Notes under the pieces: generated by a model
What the model was told of the DNA's origin: nothing
Database searches by the model: none
What the model saw: the letters and a program-made list of their open reading frames with translations, nothing else
Assembly (NCBI GenBank): GCA_904501845.1
Contig: CAJGCH010000169.1
Span: forward strand, 1-6,682
From: an uncultured Bacillaceae bacterium
GTDB taxonomy: Bacteria > Bacillota > Bacilli > Bacillales > Pradoshiaceae
Length of the DNA: 6,682 nucleotides
Reading direction: 5' to 3'
In this document: piece after piece, positions 1 through 6,139 of the stretch
Position numbering within the stretch: the stretch's first letter is position 1
Layout of the letters: each line of letters starts with the position of its first letter
Position numbers and translations under genes: made by a program

Positions 1-2
1 AC

Positions 3-8
3 TACAAT
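3..8 (+). promoter_or_regulatory. Possible -10 hexamer (TACAAT)
   Basis: TACAAT differs from the sigma-A -10 consensus TATAAT at one position. If used, transcription would start near base 15, so the inverted repeat at 18-33 would cover the start of the transcript. The matching -35 would lie before base 1 and cannot be seen. A single hexamer in AT-rich DNA is weak evidence. Confidence 0.25.
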
Positions 9-17
9 CAACAATAA

Positions 18-33
18 GTTCTCTGTTGAGAAC
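18..33 (+). promoter_or_regulatory. Perfect inverted repeat, candidate SinR-type operator of the eps operon
   Basis: The sequence GTTCTC-TGTT-GAGAAC has two perfect 6-base arms around a 4-base spacer, ending 24 bases before the first start codon. Seen directly: the + strand half reads GTTCTCT, an exact match to the Bacillus subtilis SinR consensus GTTCTYT; the opposite strand half reads GTTCTCA, six of seven. Known: SinR represses the B. subtilis epsA-O operon, whose first gene is the same kind of chain-length modulator as the gene that follows here. Inferred: a SinR-like repressor controls this operon. The alternative is a short RNA hairpin, but the stem is only 6 bp and no T-run follows, so it is not a convincing terminator. 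Confidence 0.6.
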
Positions 34-47
34 AAAATGTGAAATAT

Positions 48-52
48 GGAGG
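48..52 (+). promoter_or_regulatory. Ribosome binding site GGAGG that decides the start of the modulator gene
   Basis: GGAGG lies five bases before the ATG at 58. It overlaps the in-frame ATG at 46, which has no binding site of its own. This favours the start at 58 over the one at 46. Confidence 0.75.
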
Positions 53-57
53 TAGGT

Positions 58-855
58 ATGGAGGATACTAATAGTTTCAAAGAAATAATCAATGTGATAA
101 AGAGGCGGGTTAATCTGATAATCTTGATGACATTAACCGCCGCATTGGCCAGTGGCATAATTTCCTATCTCTTTTTATCTCCAATGTATGAGTCTTCTAC
201 ACAAATTCTTGTCAATCATTCTACGAACTCAAACCAGGCCCAGGCAAATGATAAGAAAAGCAAAAAAGATGAAAATGAAGCTAATTTAATCGACCCAAAC
301 CAAGTAAGGACAAATATTGAGCTTATCAATACGTATACGGTCCTGATTAAAAGTCCAGCCATTATTGAAAAGGTCATTGATGATCTCAGTCTAGATGCGA
401 GCTTCCTGGATGTGAATGATCAAGTAACCGTCAATACGACTCAAAACTCACAAGTAGTCGAGATTGTTGTACAAGACAAGGATCCAAAGGCCGCAGCTGA
501 TATTGCCAATCACATAGCTGAGGTGTTTAAGCAGGAAGTAGGCGCCTTAATGAGCGTCGATAATATCAACATTCTCGCAGCGGCAAGCGAGCAAGAACCA
601 TATGGTGCTTTAAGTCCCGATATAATCAGGAATGTAATGATTGGCTTTGCCCTGGGTATGTTCTGTGCAATAGGGACAGCTTTTCTGCTTGAGTATCTTG
701 ACCCGACTGTTCGAAATGAGAGAGACATCGTATATGAACTCGGAATTCCTGTTATCGGAAATATACCGGAAATCAAAGTGAGTCACAAGAGAATCAAAAA
801 TCATCAAACTGAAAGCAGCGGAGTAAGAATAGGGGGACGTACACTTGACTCATAA
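58..855 (+). CDS. Capsular/exopolysaccharide chain-length modulator (Wzz/CapA/YwqC-EpsA family), activator of the tyrosine kinase
   Basis: This membrane protein of 265 residues is predicted to set polysaccharide chain length and to activate the adjoining cytoplasmic tyrosine kinase. A short cytoplasmic N-terminus (KEIINVIKRR) precedes a first membrane segment at about residues 20-40. The family motif SPMYESSTQILV (41-52) then opens a large extracellular Wzz domain. A second membrane segment spans about 192-212. The cytoplasmic tail begins LEYLDPTVRNERDIVYELG (211-229) and continues PVIGNIPE, which is the typical kinase-contacting and activating segment of CapA-like proteins. Residues 57-76 form a low-complexity stretch rich in N, Q, K, D and E, apparently a surface loop. 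The start at 58 is chosen because GGAGG lies five bases upstream; ATG 46 overlaps that site. It is the first gene of the operon in view and its end overlaps the TTG start proposed for the kinase. The family is clear; its exact effect on chain length is inferred. Confidence 0.93.
   Translation: MEDTNSFKEIINVIKRRVNLIILMTLTAALASGIISYLFLSPMYESSTQILVNHSTNSNQAQANDKKSKKDENEANLIDPNQVRTNIELINTYTVLIKSPAIIEKVIDDLSLDASFLDVNDQVTVNTTQNSQVVEIVVQDKDPKAAADIANHIAEVFKQEVGALMSVDNINILAAASEQEPYGALSPDIIRNVMIGFALGMFCAIGTAFLLEYLDPTVRNERDIVYELGIPVIGNIPEIKVSHKRIKNHQTESSGVRIGGRTLDS
831..836 (+). promoter_or_regulatory. Ribosome binding site AGGGGG for the upstream (TTG) kinase start
   Basis: AGGGGG stands eight bases before TTG 845, inside the end of the modulator gene. 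A second site, AAGGA at 863-867, stands seven bases before an in-frame ATG at 875. The kinase therefore has two plausible starts, and the sequence alone does not decide between them. Confidence 0.5.
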
Positions 856-1537
856 AGAAAATAAGGAATTGATCATGAGCAAAGAACGAGCTAAGTATTC
901 TCAGCTTTATAAGCAATCTGTGATAAGTGAACAATTTCGTTTGCTGCGCTCCGGGATTACCTATTCTCGAATAGGCAAGGATTATCAAACTATCATGATA
1001 ACATCCCCAGGTCATGGAGACGGCAAAACCACAACAGCTGCGAACTTAGGCATTGTATTAGCCCAGCACGACAAAAAGGTCGTCATTATTGATGCGGACT
1101 TACGTAAAGGAAAGCTCCATAAATTATTCGACATGAATCACTCCAAAGGGCTGACAGATATCTTGGCACGTAAGGCTGCCGTGGAGGAAGCTATCTGTTT
1201 ATCTACAATTCCTAATCTCCATATCATTCCATGCGGCGCCATTATGAAAACCTCCTATGAATTGCTGACAGCAGACAGAATGGAAGAGATACTATTAGTC
1301 TTAAGTAAGGAGTATGACATCATTCTTTTTGATACCTCTCCAATCCTATACACAGCAGAAACCCAGATTATTGCAAATATATGCGAAGCATCACTACTGG
1401 TTCTGATGAATGGGAAGACATTGAAGGAGGAAGCATCAAAAGCGACAACCATCTTGCAGAATTCAAAGGCACAATTGCTTGGTGCATCTTTAAACGGGAG
1501 TCAGGTTCGTACAAAAGTGTATGAATTCCAGCAATAA
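845..1537 (+). CDS. Bacterial tyrosine kinase of the exopolysaccharide system (CpsD/CapB/YwqD family), lacking a C-terminal tyrosine cluster
   Basis: This cytoplasmic P-loop kinase is predicted to phosphorylate tyrosines when docked on the modulator's C-terminal tail and so to control polymer assembly. From the TTG start it has 230 residues. The visible motifs, in order, are the oligomerisation motif E-x2-R-x2-R (EQFRLLR, 29-35), Walker A (SPGHGDGKTTTAANL, 54-68, Lys61), Walker A' (VVIIDADLRKGK, 79-90, Asp83 and Asp85) and Walker B (DIILFDTSPI, 158-167). The proline usual after DLRK is glycine here. Known members end in a run of tyrosines that is autophosphorylated; this protein ends KVYEFQQ, with only Tyr226. 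TTG 845 (AGGGGG at 831-836) overlaps the modulator by 11 bases; ATG 875 (AAGGA at 863-867) is an equally sound alternative giving 220 residues. The family call is firm. How it is regulated without the tyrosine cluster is open. Confidence 0.93.
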   Translation: MTHKENKELIMSKERAKYSQLYKQSVISEQFRLLRSGITYSRIGKDYQTIMITSPGHGDGKTTTAANLGIVLAQHDKKVVIIDADLRKGKLHKLFDMNHSKGLTDILARKAAVEEAICLSTIPNLHIIPCGAIMKTSYELLTADRMEEILLVLSKEYDIILFDTSPILYTAETQIIANICEASLLVLMNGKTLKEEASKATTILQNSKAQLLGASLNGSQVRTKVYEFQQ

Positions 1538-1542
1538 CATGA

Positions 1543-1560
1543 AGTGATGAGTTCATCATT
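1543..1560 (+). repeat. Inverted repeat directly before the manC ribosome binding site
   Basis: TGATGA (1545-1550) and TCATCA (1553-1558) are perfect complements around GT. Adding the flanking bases extends the stem to eight pairs, including one G-U. It fills much of the 41-base gap between the kinase and manC and abuts AAGGAG at 1561. In RNA it could form a small weak hairpin next to the ribosome binding site. No T-run follows, so it is not a terminator. It may be chance. Confidence 0.3.
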
Positions 1561-1566
1561 AAGGAG
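1561..1566 (+). promoter_or_regulatory. Ribosome binding site of manC with long spacing
   Basis: AAGGAG is a strong site but stands 12 bases before ATG 1579, longer than the usual 5-9. I see no in-frame ATG, GTG or TTG between the two, so the ATG remains the best start. Confidence 0.65.
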
Positions 1567-1578
1567 TGGTGTAGCGAA

Positions 1579-2949
1579 ATGAAAGTCATTCTTCTATCCG
1601 GAGGATCTGGTCAGAGACTATGGCCTTTATCCAACGATTCACGGTCAAAACAATTCTTGAAAGTGTTAGACGGTCAGGACGGAAGTATAGAATCGATGGC
1701 TCAGCGAGTATGGCGGCAGCTCGGAGAAGTTGGCTTACAGGAACAAGCGGTCATTGCGACAAGCAAGAAGCAGGTTGACATTCTTAAGAACCAGCTTGGC
1801 AGGCAAGTCCCGATTGTGGTTGAACCGGAGCGCCGCGACACTTTCCCTGCCATTGCATTGACAGCGGCTTATCTATCTTCTGTTAAGCGAATCAATCCAG
1901 ATGAAGTTGTTGCCGTCTTGCCGATTGATTCGTATGTTGATAACGACTTCTATGAATCTGTTAAAGATTTAGAGGATACACTTAACCGCAGTGGCGGAAA
2001 CATCGCTTTGATAGGGGTTAAACCCGATGCTCCTTCATCACGTTTTGGATATATGATTCCAAAGGAGAAGCAAAGGGATCATATTCAAGTAAGCCACTTT
2101 GTTGAAAAACCTTCTGAGACGTATGCTCAAGCCTTAATAAAGGAGGAGGCTTTGTGGAATTGCGGTGTATTTGCCTTCCATCTCGGTTTCATTCTATCCA
2201 TTATAGAGCAGATGGGATTCCCTCTGGATTATGCTGATCTACTTGCTCAGTATGAGAAGCTGCCAAAAATCAGCTTTGATTTTGAAGTGGTTGAGAGGAC
2301 AAAGGATATAGTGGCTCTTCCGTATGAGGGTGTGTGGAAGGACTTGGGGGTTTGGAGTACACTGACCGAGCAAATGCCTGAACAGTTTAAGGGTTCGGAC
2401 GTGTTATGTCCGGAATCCAAGAATACGCATATCATTAATGAGCTTGATATACCGGTAGCTGTGTTAGGGATATCCAATGCAGTAATAGTATCTGGACCTG
2501 ATGGCATTTTGGTATCGGATAAAGAGCTAAGCTCTGATTTAAAGAAATTTATTTTCCAATTCAATAAAAGACCAATGTATGAAGAAAGAAGATGGGGATG
2601 GTATAAAATCCTTGATCATTCGGAGTATGAACGAGATGGAGAGGTAATTACGAGAAGAATGGCCATCCGTGCTGATAGCTGCTTGAGCTATCAGAAGCAT
2701 GAACAGAGAAATGAAACCTGGACTATTCTGTCAGGTGAAGGATCTGCTATCTTGAATGACCAATTGTTTGAGGTGAAGGCCGGCAGTGTTATTGAAATAC
2801 CTGCTGGGACAAAGCATGCTTTAAAAGCCAGTACAGATATGGAATTAATAGAGATTCAGCAAGGGCCTGTGCTGAGTGAAGAAGATGTCTATCGAATCAG
2901 TATGAATTGGGAAGAGATTCTTCCGCTTCGCAGCTCGGTCACTCTTTAG
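1579..2949 (+). CDS. manC: Bifunctional mannose-1-phosphate guanylyltransferase / mannose-6-phosphate isomerase (type II)
   Basis: This cytosolic enzyme of 456 residues is predicted to convert fructose-6-P to mannose-6-P and to make GDP-mannose from mannose-1-P and GTP. The N-terminal nucleotidyltransferase domain (about 1-330) shows the signature LSGGSGQRLWPLSND (6-20), then KQF, EPERRDTFPAIAL (82-94), LPIDSYV (114-120, usually LPADH), FVEKP (174-178), LWNCGVFAF (192-200) and the ISFDFEVVERT block (231-241). A C-terminal cupin starts at about RRWGWYKIL (337-345). Its expected metal ligands are all present: Gln372, His374 and Glu379 (QxH-x4-E-x6-G) and His413 (IPAGTKH). It is slightly shorter than the 470-480 residues usual for AlgA/ManC. 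The step from mannose-6-P to mannose-1-P needs a phosphomannomutase, not seen here. GDP-mannose may be used directly or converted to sugars such as fucose by downstream genes. Isomerase activity is inferred from the ligands alone. Confidence 0.92.
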   Translation: MKVILLSGGSGQRLWPLSNDSRSKQFLKVLDGQDGSIESMAQRVWRQLGEVGLQEQAVIATSKKQVDILKNQLGRQVPIVVEPERRDTFPAIALTAAYLSSVKRINPDEVVAVLPIDSYVDNDFYESVKDLEDTLNRSGGNIALIGVKPDAPSSRFGYMIPKEKQRDHIQVSHFVEKPSETYAQALIKEEALWNCGVFAFHLGFILSIIEQMGFPLDYADLLAQYEKLPKISFDFEVVERTKDIVALPYEGVWKDLGVWSTLTEQMPEQFKGSDVLCPESKNTHIINELDIPVAVLGISNAVIVSGPDGILVSDKELSSDLKKFIFQFNKRPMYEERRWGWYKILDHSEYERDGEVITRRMAIRADSCLSYQKHEQRNETWTILSGEGSAILNDQLFEVKAGSVIEIPAGTKHALKASTDMELIEIQQGPVLSEEDVYRISMNWEEILPLRSSVTL

Positions 2950-3002
2950 TATGCTTGTTAAATTCGTTATTAAGAACAAATGGAAAGAGGGAAGTGGAGA
3001 AA

Positions 3003-3878
3003 ATGAAAATTAAGAAGGCCATTATTCCGGCAGCTGGACTTGGCACACGGTTATTGCCGGCGACTAAGGCATTGCCGAAGGAAATGCTTCCAATCATTGA
3101 TAAGCCGATGATTCAATACATTGTTGAAGAAGCGATTGAATCAGGTATTGAGGACATACTGATTGTCACTGGAAAGGGAAAGAGAGCGATCGAGGACCAT
3201 TTTGATCATTCACATGAGCTTGAACAGCGGTTGTTTCAAACGGAGAAATATGACTTGTTAAAGAAGGTGCAGCATAGCTCCAAGGTAGACATCCATTATA
3301 TTCGTCAAAAAGAACCAAAGGGGTTGGGACATGCAATCTGGTGCGCACGCAAATTTATCGGTGCGGAGCCTTTTGCGGTGCTCCTGGGTGATGACATCGT
3401 TCAAGCGGAGACACCTTGCCTGAAACAATTGATGGAGAAGTTTGAAGAAACAGGTTCCTCGGTGATTGGAATCAAGAAGGTTCCGCAAGAAGAAACGCAT
3501 CGATATGGAATCATTGACGGCCCTCTGGTAGACGAAGGTATGGTGCATATTCAGAGGATGGTAGAGAAGCCCAAGCATAATGCGCCATCCAATTATGCCA
3601 TTATGGGGAGATATATTCTGACCCCAGAGATTTTCTCGTATTTAGAGACTCAGGAAGCAGGAGCCGGGGGAGAAATTCAATTGACAGATGCTATGCAGAA
3701 AATGGCAGGTGAGCAATCCATGTATGGATACGAATTTAGCGGAAATCGCTACGATGTAGGGGAAAAACTGGGGTATATTCTGACAACGATTAAATTGGCT
3801 ATGCAGGATGAAGAACTGAGGGAGAAGGTAATCGAAGAAATGGAACTGTTCATGCCGAAAGTGAAAACAACCATATAA
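3003..3878 (+). CDS. gtaB: UTP--glucose-1-phosphate uridylyltransferase
   Basis: This cytosolic enzyme of 291 residues makes UDP-glucose from glucose-1-P and UTP, the precursor for UDP-sugars and often for the first sugar put on the lipid carrier. It matches the GtaB/GalU family along its whole length: KKAIIPAAGLGTRLLPATKA (4-23) with KEMLPI following, the IRQKEPKGLGHAIWCAR block (100-116), LLGDDIVQ (127-134), ETHRYGIID (164-172), VEKP (187-190), GAGGEIQLTDA (220-230) and RYDVGEKLGY (249-258). Length and sequence are very close to Bacillus subtilis GtaB as I remember it. The frame stays open upstream into manC, but ATG 3003 is the family start. The nearest binding sites are GTGGAG at 2994-2999 (short spacing) and GAGGG at 2987-2991 (long). 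It may be an operon-dedicated second copy of the housekeeping gene; the window cannot show this. Confidence 0.95.
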   Translation: MKIKKAIIPAAGLGTRLLPATKALPKEMLPIIDKPMIQYIVEEAIESGIEDILIVTGKGKRAIEDHFDHSHELEQRLFQTEKYDLLKKVQHSSKVDIHYIRQKEPKGLGHAIWCARKFIGAEPFAVLLGDDIVQAETPCLKQLMEKFEETGSSVIGIKKVPQEETHRYGIIDGPLVDEGMVHIQRMVEKPKHNAPSNYAIMGRYILTPEIFSYLETQEAGAGGEIQLTDAMQKMAGEQSMYGYEFSGNRYDVGEKLGYILTTIKLAMQDEELREKVIEEMELFMPKVKTTI

Positions 3879-3885
3879 CAAGTTT

Positions 3886-3892
3886 AAAGGAG
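3886..3892 (+). promoter_or_regulatory. Ribosome binding site AAAGGAG that places the sugar transferase start at TTG 3901
   Basis: AAAGGAG stands eight bases before TTG 3901. The in-frame GTG at 3892 begins inside the site, so it cannot serve as its start codon. ATG 3896 is in another frame and meets a stop after two codons. Confidence 0.75.
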
Positions 3893-3900
3893 TGTATGTA

Positions 3901-4572
3901 TTGAATTCTCCAAAGGCAGGAACTACACAGGAAGCTTACGTTGGAACAATAGAGCTGTACGATAATAAATTTTATCTACTATCGAAGAGATATATGGATG
4001 TCCTCCTCTCGATTATAGGCCTTCTTCTGTTAATGCCTTTGCTTGTTAGTGTGGCCATATTGATTAAGGTGGACGACGTTAAGTCACCGGTGTTTTTTAA
4101 GCAAATCCGTGTGGGAAAAGACGGAAAAAAGTTCCGTATGTATAAATTCCGTTCAATGGTCAACAATGCCGAAGGTTTGCTGGACTCCTTGCTCGACCAA
4201 AACGAAACGAGCGGGGCTTTATTTAAGATGAAAGATGATCCAAGGGTTACGAAGGTCGGACGTTTCATTCGCAAGACAAGCATCGATGAATTGCCCCAAT
4301 TATGGAATGTATTAAAAGGCGAGATGAGCTTGGTTGGCCCTAGGCCTCCATTGCCTAGAGAGGTAGAATCCTATACAGATTACCATAAACAGCGTCTGTC
4401 TGTGGTACCAGGATGCACGGGCTTATGGCAGGTTTCAGGAAGAAGCAGCGTCGGATTTGAGAAAATGGTGGAGCTTGACTTGCACTATATCCGAAACAGG
4501 CATTTCTTTTATGATATGAAGCTCATTTGTAAAACGATAATCATTATCTTCTATCCTAATAGTGCTTATTAG
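3901..4572 (+). CDS. Undecaprenyl-phosphate sugar-1-phosphate transferase (monotopic phosphoglycosyltransferase, bacterial sugar transferase family)
   Basis: This membrane enzyme is predicted to transfer a sugar-1-phosphate from a UDP-sugar to undecaprenyl phosphate, the committed first step of repeat-unit assembly on the inner face of the membrane. It has 223 residues from the TTG start. After about 28 residues comes KRYMD (29-33) and one hydrophobic segment (about 34-56), expected to be a re-entrant helix. The catalytic domain follows: FRMYKFRSM (78-86), DDPRVTKVGRFIRKTS (112-127), the catalytic Asp-Glu pair at 129-130 in IDELPQLWNVLKGEMSLVGP (128-147), then PRP, and PGCTGLWQVSGRS (170-182). 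It ends SAY, like the GAY of many relatives, so the C-terminus looks complete. It is the short catalytic-only form (PglC/EpsL size) without the four-helix N-terminal part of WcaJ/WbaP. The sugar is not determined; UDP-glucose from the gene before is a reasonable guess. Confidence 0.92.
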   Translation: MNSPKAGTTQEAYVGTIELYDNKFYLLSKRYMDVLLSIIGLLLLMPLLVSVAILIKVDDVKSPVFFKQIRVGKDGKKFRMYKFRSMVNNAEGLLDSLLDQNETSGALFKMKDDPRVTKVGRFIRKTSIDELPQLWNVLKGEMSLVGPRPPLPREVESYTDYHKQRLSVVPGCTGLWQVSGRSSVGFEKMVELDLHYIRNRHFFYDMKLICKTIIIIFYPNSAY

Positions 4573-4666
4573 GAAGAATGATGATGGCAAGAAAGATGTG
4601 ATTGTCATGAAAAATACAGTATTTATTGAACTGCATAATCAGGAAGCATGGTGGAAAGAAAGATGA
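4562..4666 (+). CDS. Doubtful short reading frame before the flippase, up to 34 residues, unknown
   Basis: This frame could start at GTG 4562, overlapping the transferase end, or at ATG 4607, which gives MKNTVFIELHNQEAWWKER. It ends in tandem stops, TGA-TAA, and the TGA overlaps the flippase ATG at 4663 as ATGA, an arrangement often seen in translationally coupled genes. The composition (charged N-terminal part, then IELHNQEAWW) looks protein-like. Against it, neither start has a recognisable ribosome binding site, and I recognise no family. It may be a coupling leader, the remnant of a lost gene, or chance. A separate run of three ATGs at 4578-4586 opens a seven-codon frame and adds nothing convincing. 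Confidence 0.2.
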   Translation: MLIRKNDDGKKDVIVMKNTVFIELHNQEAWWKER

Positions 4667-6117
4667 TAAAAGAATCTGCCTTATTATCTATTAATCGTTT
4701 TGCCAAATCATTTGTTCAAATCATGGTGACCATTATAATTGCGAGATTGCTCACTATTGCCGAGATGGGAATCTATCAACAGATATTTTTGATTGCCGTT
4801 ATATTAGGTGCATTACTGCCATTTGAGATGCAGACGACCTTCAGTTACTACTACAACAAAACGGACAACGAACGTGAAAGGTCCTATACAATTGCTAATA
4901 CCTTTTGGGTTTTATTCACTTTAGGTATGACTATGCTGGTTGTCTTACTTATCGTATTTAATGTTCCATTCCTGATGAAGGATAACTCATTGCATCAATA
5001 TGCTCTATGGATTGGGCTATGGAGTATGGCGACTATCATGGGCAGCTATTTAGAAAATTTATTCGTCTCCATTAAGAAAGCCAAAGTTTACAGCATAATT
5101 AATCTGTCCTATTACTTCATTTATTTCGTGATCATTGGCTTCACCTTATATATGACAAAAGAATTGCTGCTGACCATTGAATTAATCGCCTTCTTTGAAT
5201 TATTGCGCGTCAGTGTGATACATCTTTATTTTCATATAAGTCATGGTATGTCGTGGAAGGGCAATATCCCGTTATTAAAGGAGCAGCTGCGCTACACGGG
5301 CGCTGTTGGTGCTGTTACAGCTATAGATGTCATCACGCAATCGAGCGATAAGGTTATTATCTGGCTGTTCTTTTCCGTTGAATTATTTGCCGTATACTCA
5401 ATCGCATCAAAAGAGATTCCGTTCATGTCTATTATTACGGTTGCAGTCATCACGGCTATGCTGCCGAGGCTTGGACGATTATACAGTCTGAAGGGACAAA
5501 AGATTGCGGCATTGAGATTATGGTCAGAATCAAGCCGAATGCTAGCGCTGATAATGTTCCCAATCTTTTGGATCCTGCTTTTCTATCATCAGGAATTCAT
5601 CACCCTATTATACTCTTCTGCCTACTTAAGCGGATCATCGATTTTCCTGATTTATTTATTGAAGTTTCCGCTCCGCTTTACTGTCTTTTATACACCATTG
5701 CTGATATCTGGCAATCAGAGGCTTTTGTTAATTAATACAGTCATCACGGTCATCTGCAATATCGTCTTTGGATTGCTATTCATGACGTTGTTCGGATACC
5801 TAGGAGTGGCCGCAGCATCCGTTCTATCATGCTTTATCGGTATATACCTCCAACAAAAAGATGTTTGCAAGGTATTTGAAATTCGGCAAAGAGAATTACT
5901 TCCGTATAAGTCAATCCTTACGACCTTCTTTTCATCCGGCTTGGCGGCTGGGACAGTCTATGTGATTCTCTCGCTCATGCCTGGCCATCAGTTATTTCAT
6001 TTCATAGCAGGCGGTATAGTTACCATGCTTATATGCGGGTTTTTAGCTTTAGTTAGAAAGGAGATATCCCCTTCTTTTCTGCTTAATAAACCACTGGCCT
6101 TGAAAGCAAGAAGATAA
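4663..6117 (+). CDS. Lipid-linked oligosaccharide flippase (Wzx/RfbX, polysaccharide biosynthesis protein family, MOP superfamily)
   Basis: This integral membrane protein of 484 residues is predicted to flip undecaprenyl-diphosphate-linked repeat units across the membrane for polymerisation. Almost the whole length is hydrophobic, with roughly 12-14 membrane helices and short charged loops. The N-terminus, SALLSINRFAKSFVQIMVT (5-23) followed by IIIARLLTIAEMGIYQQIF (24-42), is typical of Wzx proteins. A central QSSDKVIIWLFFSVELFAVY stretch (226-245) resembles the second half-repeat. The C-terminus is basic (ALKARR). The start is not certain: ATG 4663 has GGTGG at 4650-4654 eight bases away and overlaps the short upstream frame; ATG 4648 would add five residues (MVERK). 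Sequence conservation in the family is low, so the call rests on topology, these motifs and the operon context, and the substrate cannot be told. Confidence 0.9.
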   Translation: MIKESALLSINRFAKSFVQIMVTIIIARLLTIAEMGIYQQIFLIAVILGALLPFEMQTTFSYYYNKTDNERERSYTIANTFWVLFTLGMTMLVVLLIVFNVPFLMKDNSLHQYALWIGLWSMATIMGSYLENLFVSIKKAKVYSIINLSYYFIYFVIIGFTLYMTKELLLTIELIAFFELLRVSVIHLYFHISHGMSWKGNIPLLKEQLRYTGAVGAVTAIDVITQSSDKVIIWLFFSVELFAVYSIASKEIPFMSIITVAVITAMLPRLGRLYSLKGQKIAALRLWSESSRMLALIMFPIFWILLFYHQEFITLLYSSAYLSGSSIFLIYLLKFPLRFTVFYTPLLISGNQRLLLINTVITVICNIVFGLLFMTLFGYLGVAAASVLSCFIGIYLQQKDVCKVFEIRQRELLPYKSILTTFFSSGLAAGTVYVILSLMPGHQLFHFIAGGIVTMLICGFLALVRKEISPSFLLNKPLALKARR

Positions 6118-6139
6118 AAATTGGATAAGGAGTGATTAC

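Noticed and set aside
1538..1578. Possible EAR antitermination RNA element, which in Bacillus subtilis lies between epsB and epsC
   Set aside because: The equivalent gap here is only 41 bases, too short for the roughly 100-base-plus structured element, and shows only a small hairpin.
2247..2564. A 105-codon antisense frame inside manC
   Set aside because: It is fully covered by the conserved manC reading frame, and its translation has no recognisable motif.
2972..2977. A second SinR-like half-site (GTTCTTA on the - strand) between manC and gtaB
   Set aside because: It matches six of seven bases, has no inverted partner of the same sequence, and sits inside the operon; this is expected by chance in AT-rich DNA.
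2955..2979. Inverted repeat TTGTT...AACAA between manC and gtaB as a terminator or operator
   Set aside because: The arms are only five AT-rich pairs with a 15-base loop, and there is no T-run after them.
2907..3002. N-terminal extension of GtaB into manC
   Set aside because: The 32 extra residues overlap the manC end, have no resemblance to the family, and the conserved GtaB start is at ATG 3003.
5520..5735. A 71-codon frame inside the flippase gene on the same strand
   Set aside because: It lies wholly within a well-supported membrane protein gene in another frame, has no family motif, and is best read as a shadow frame.
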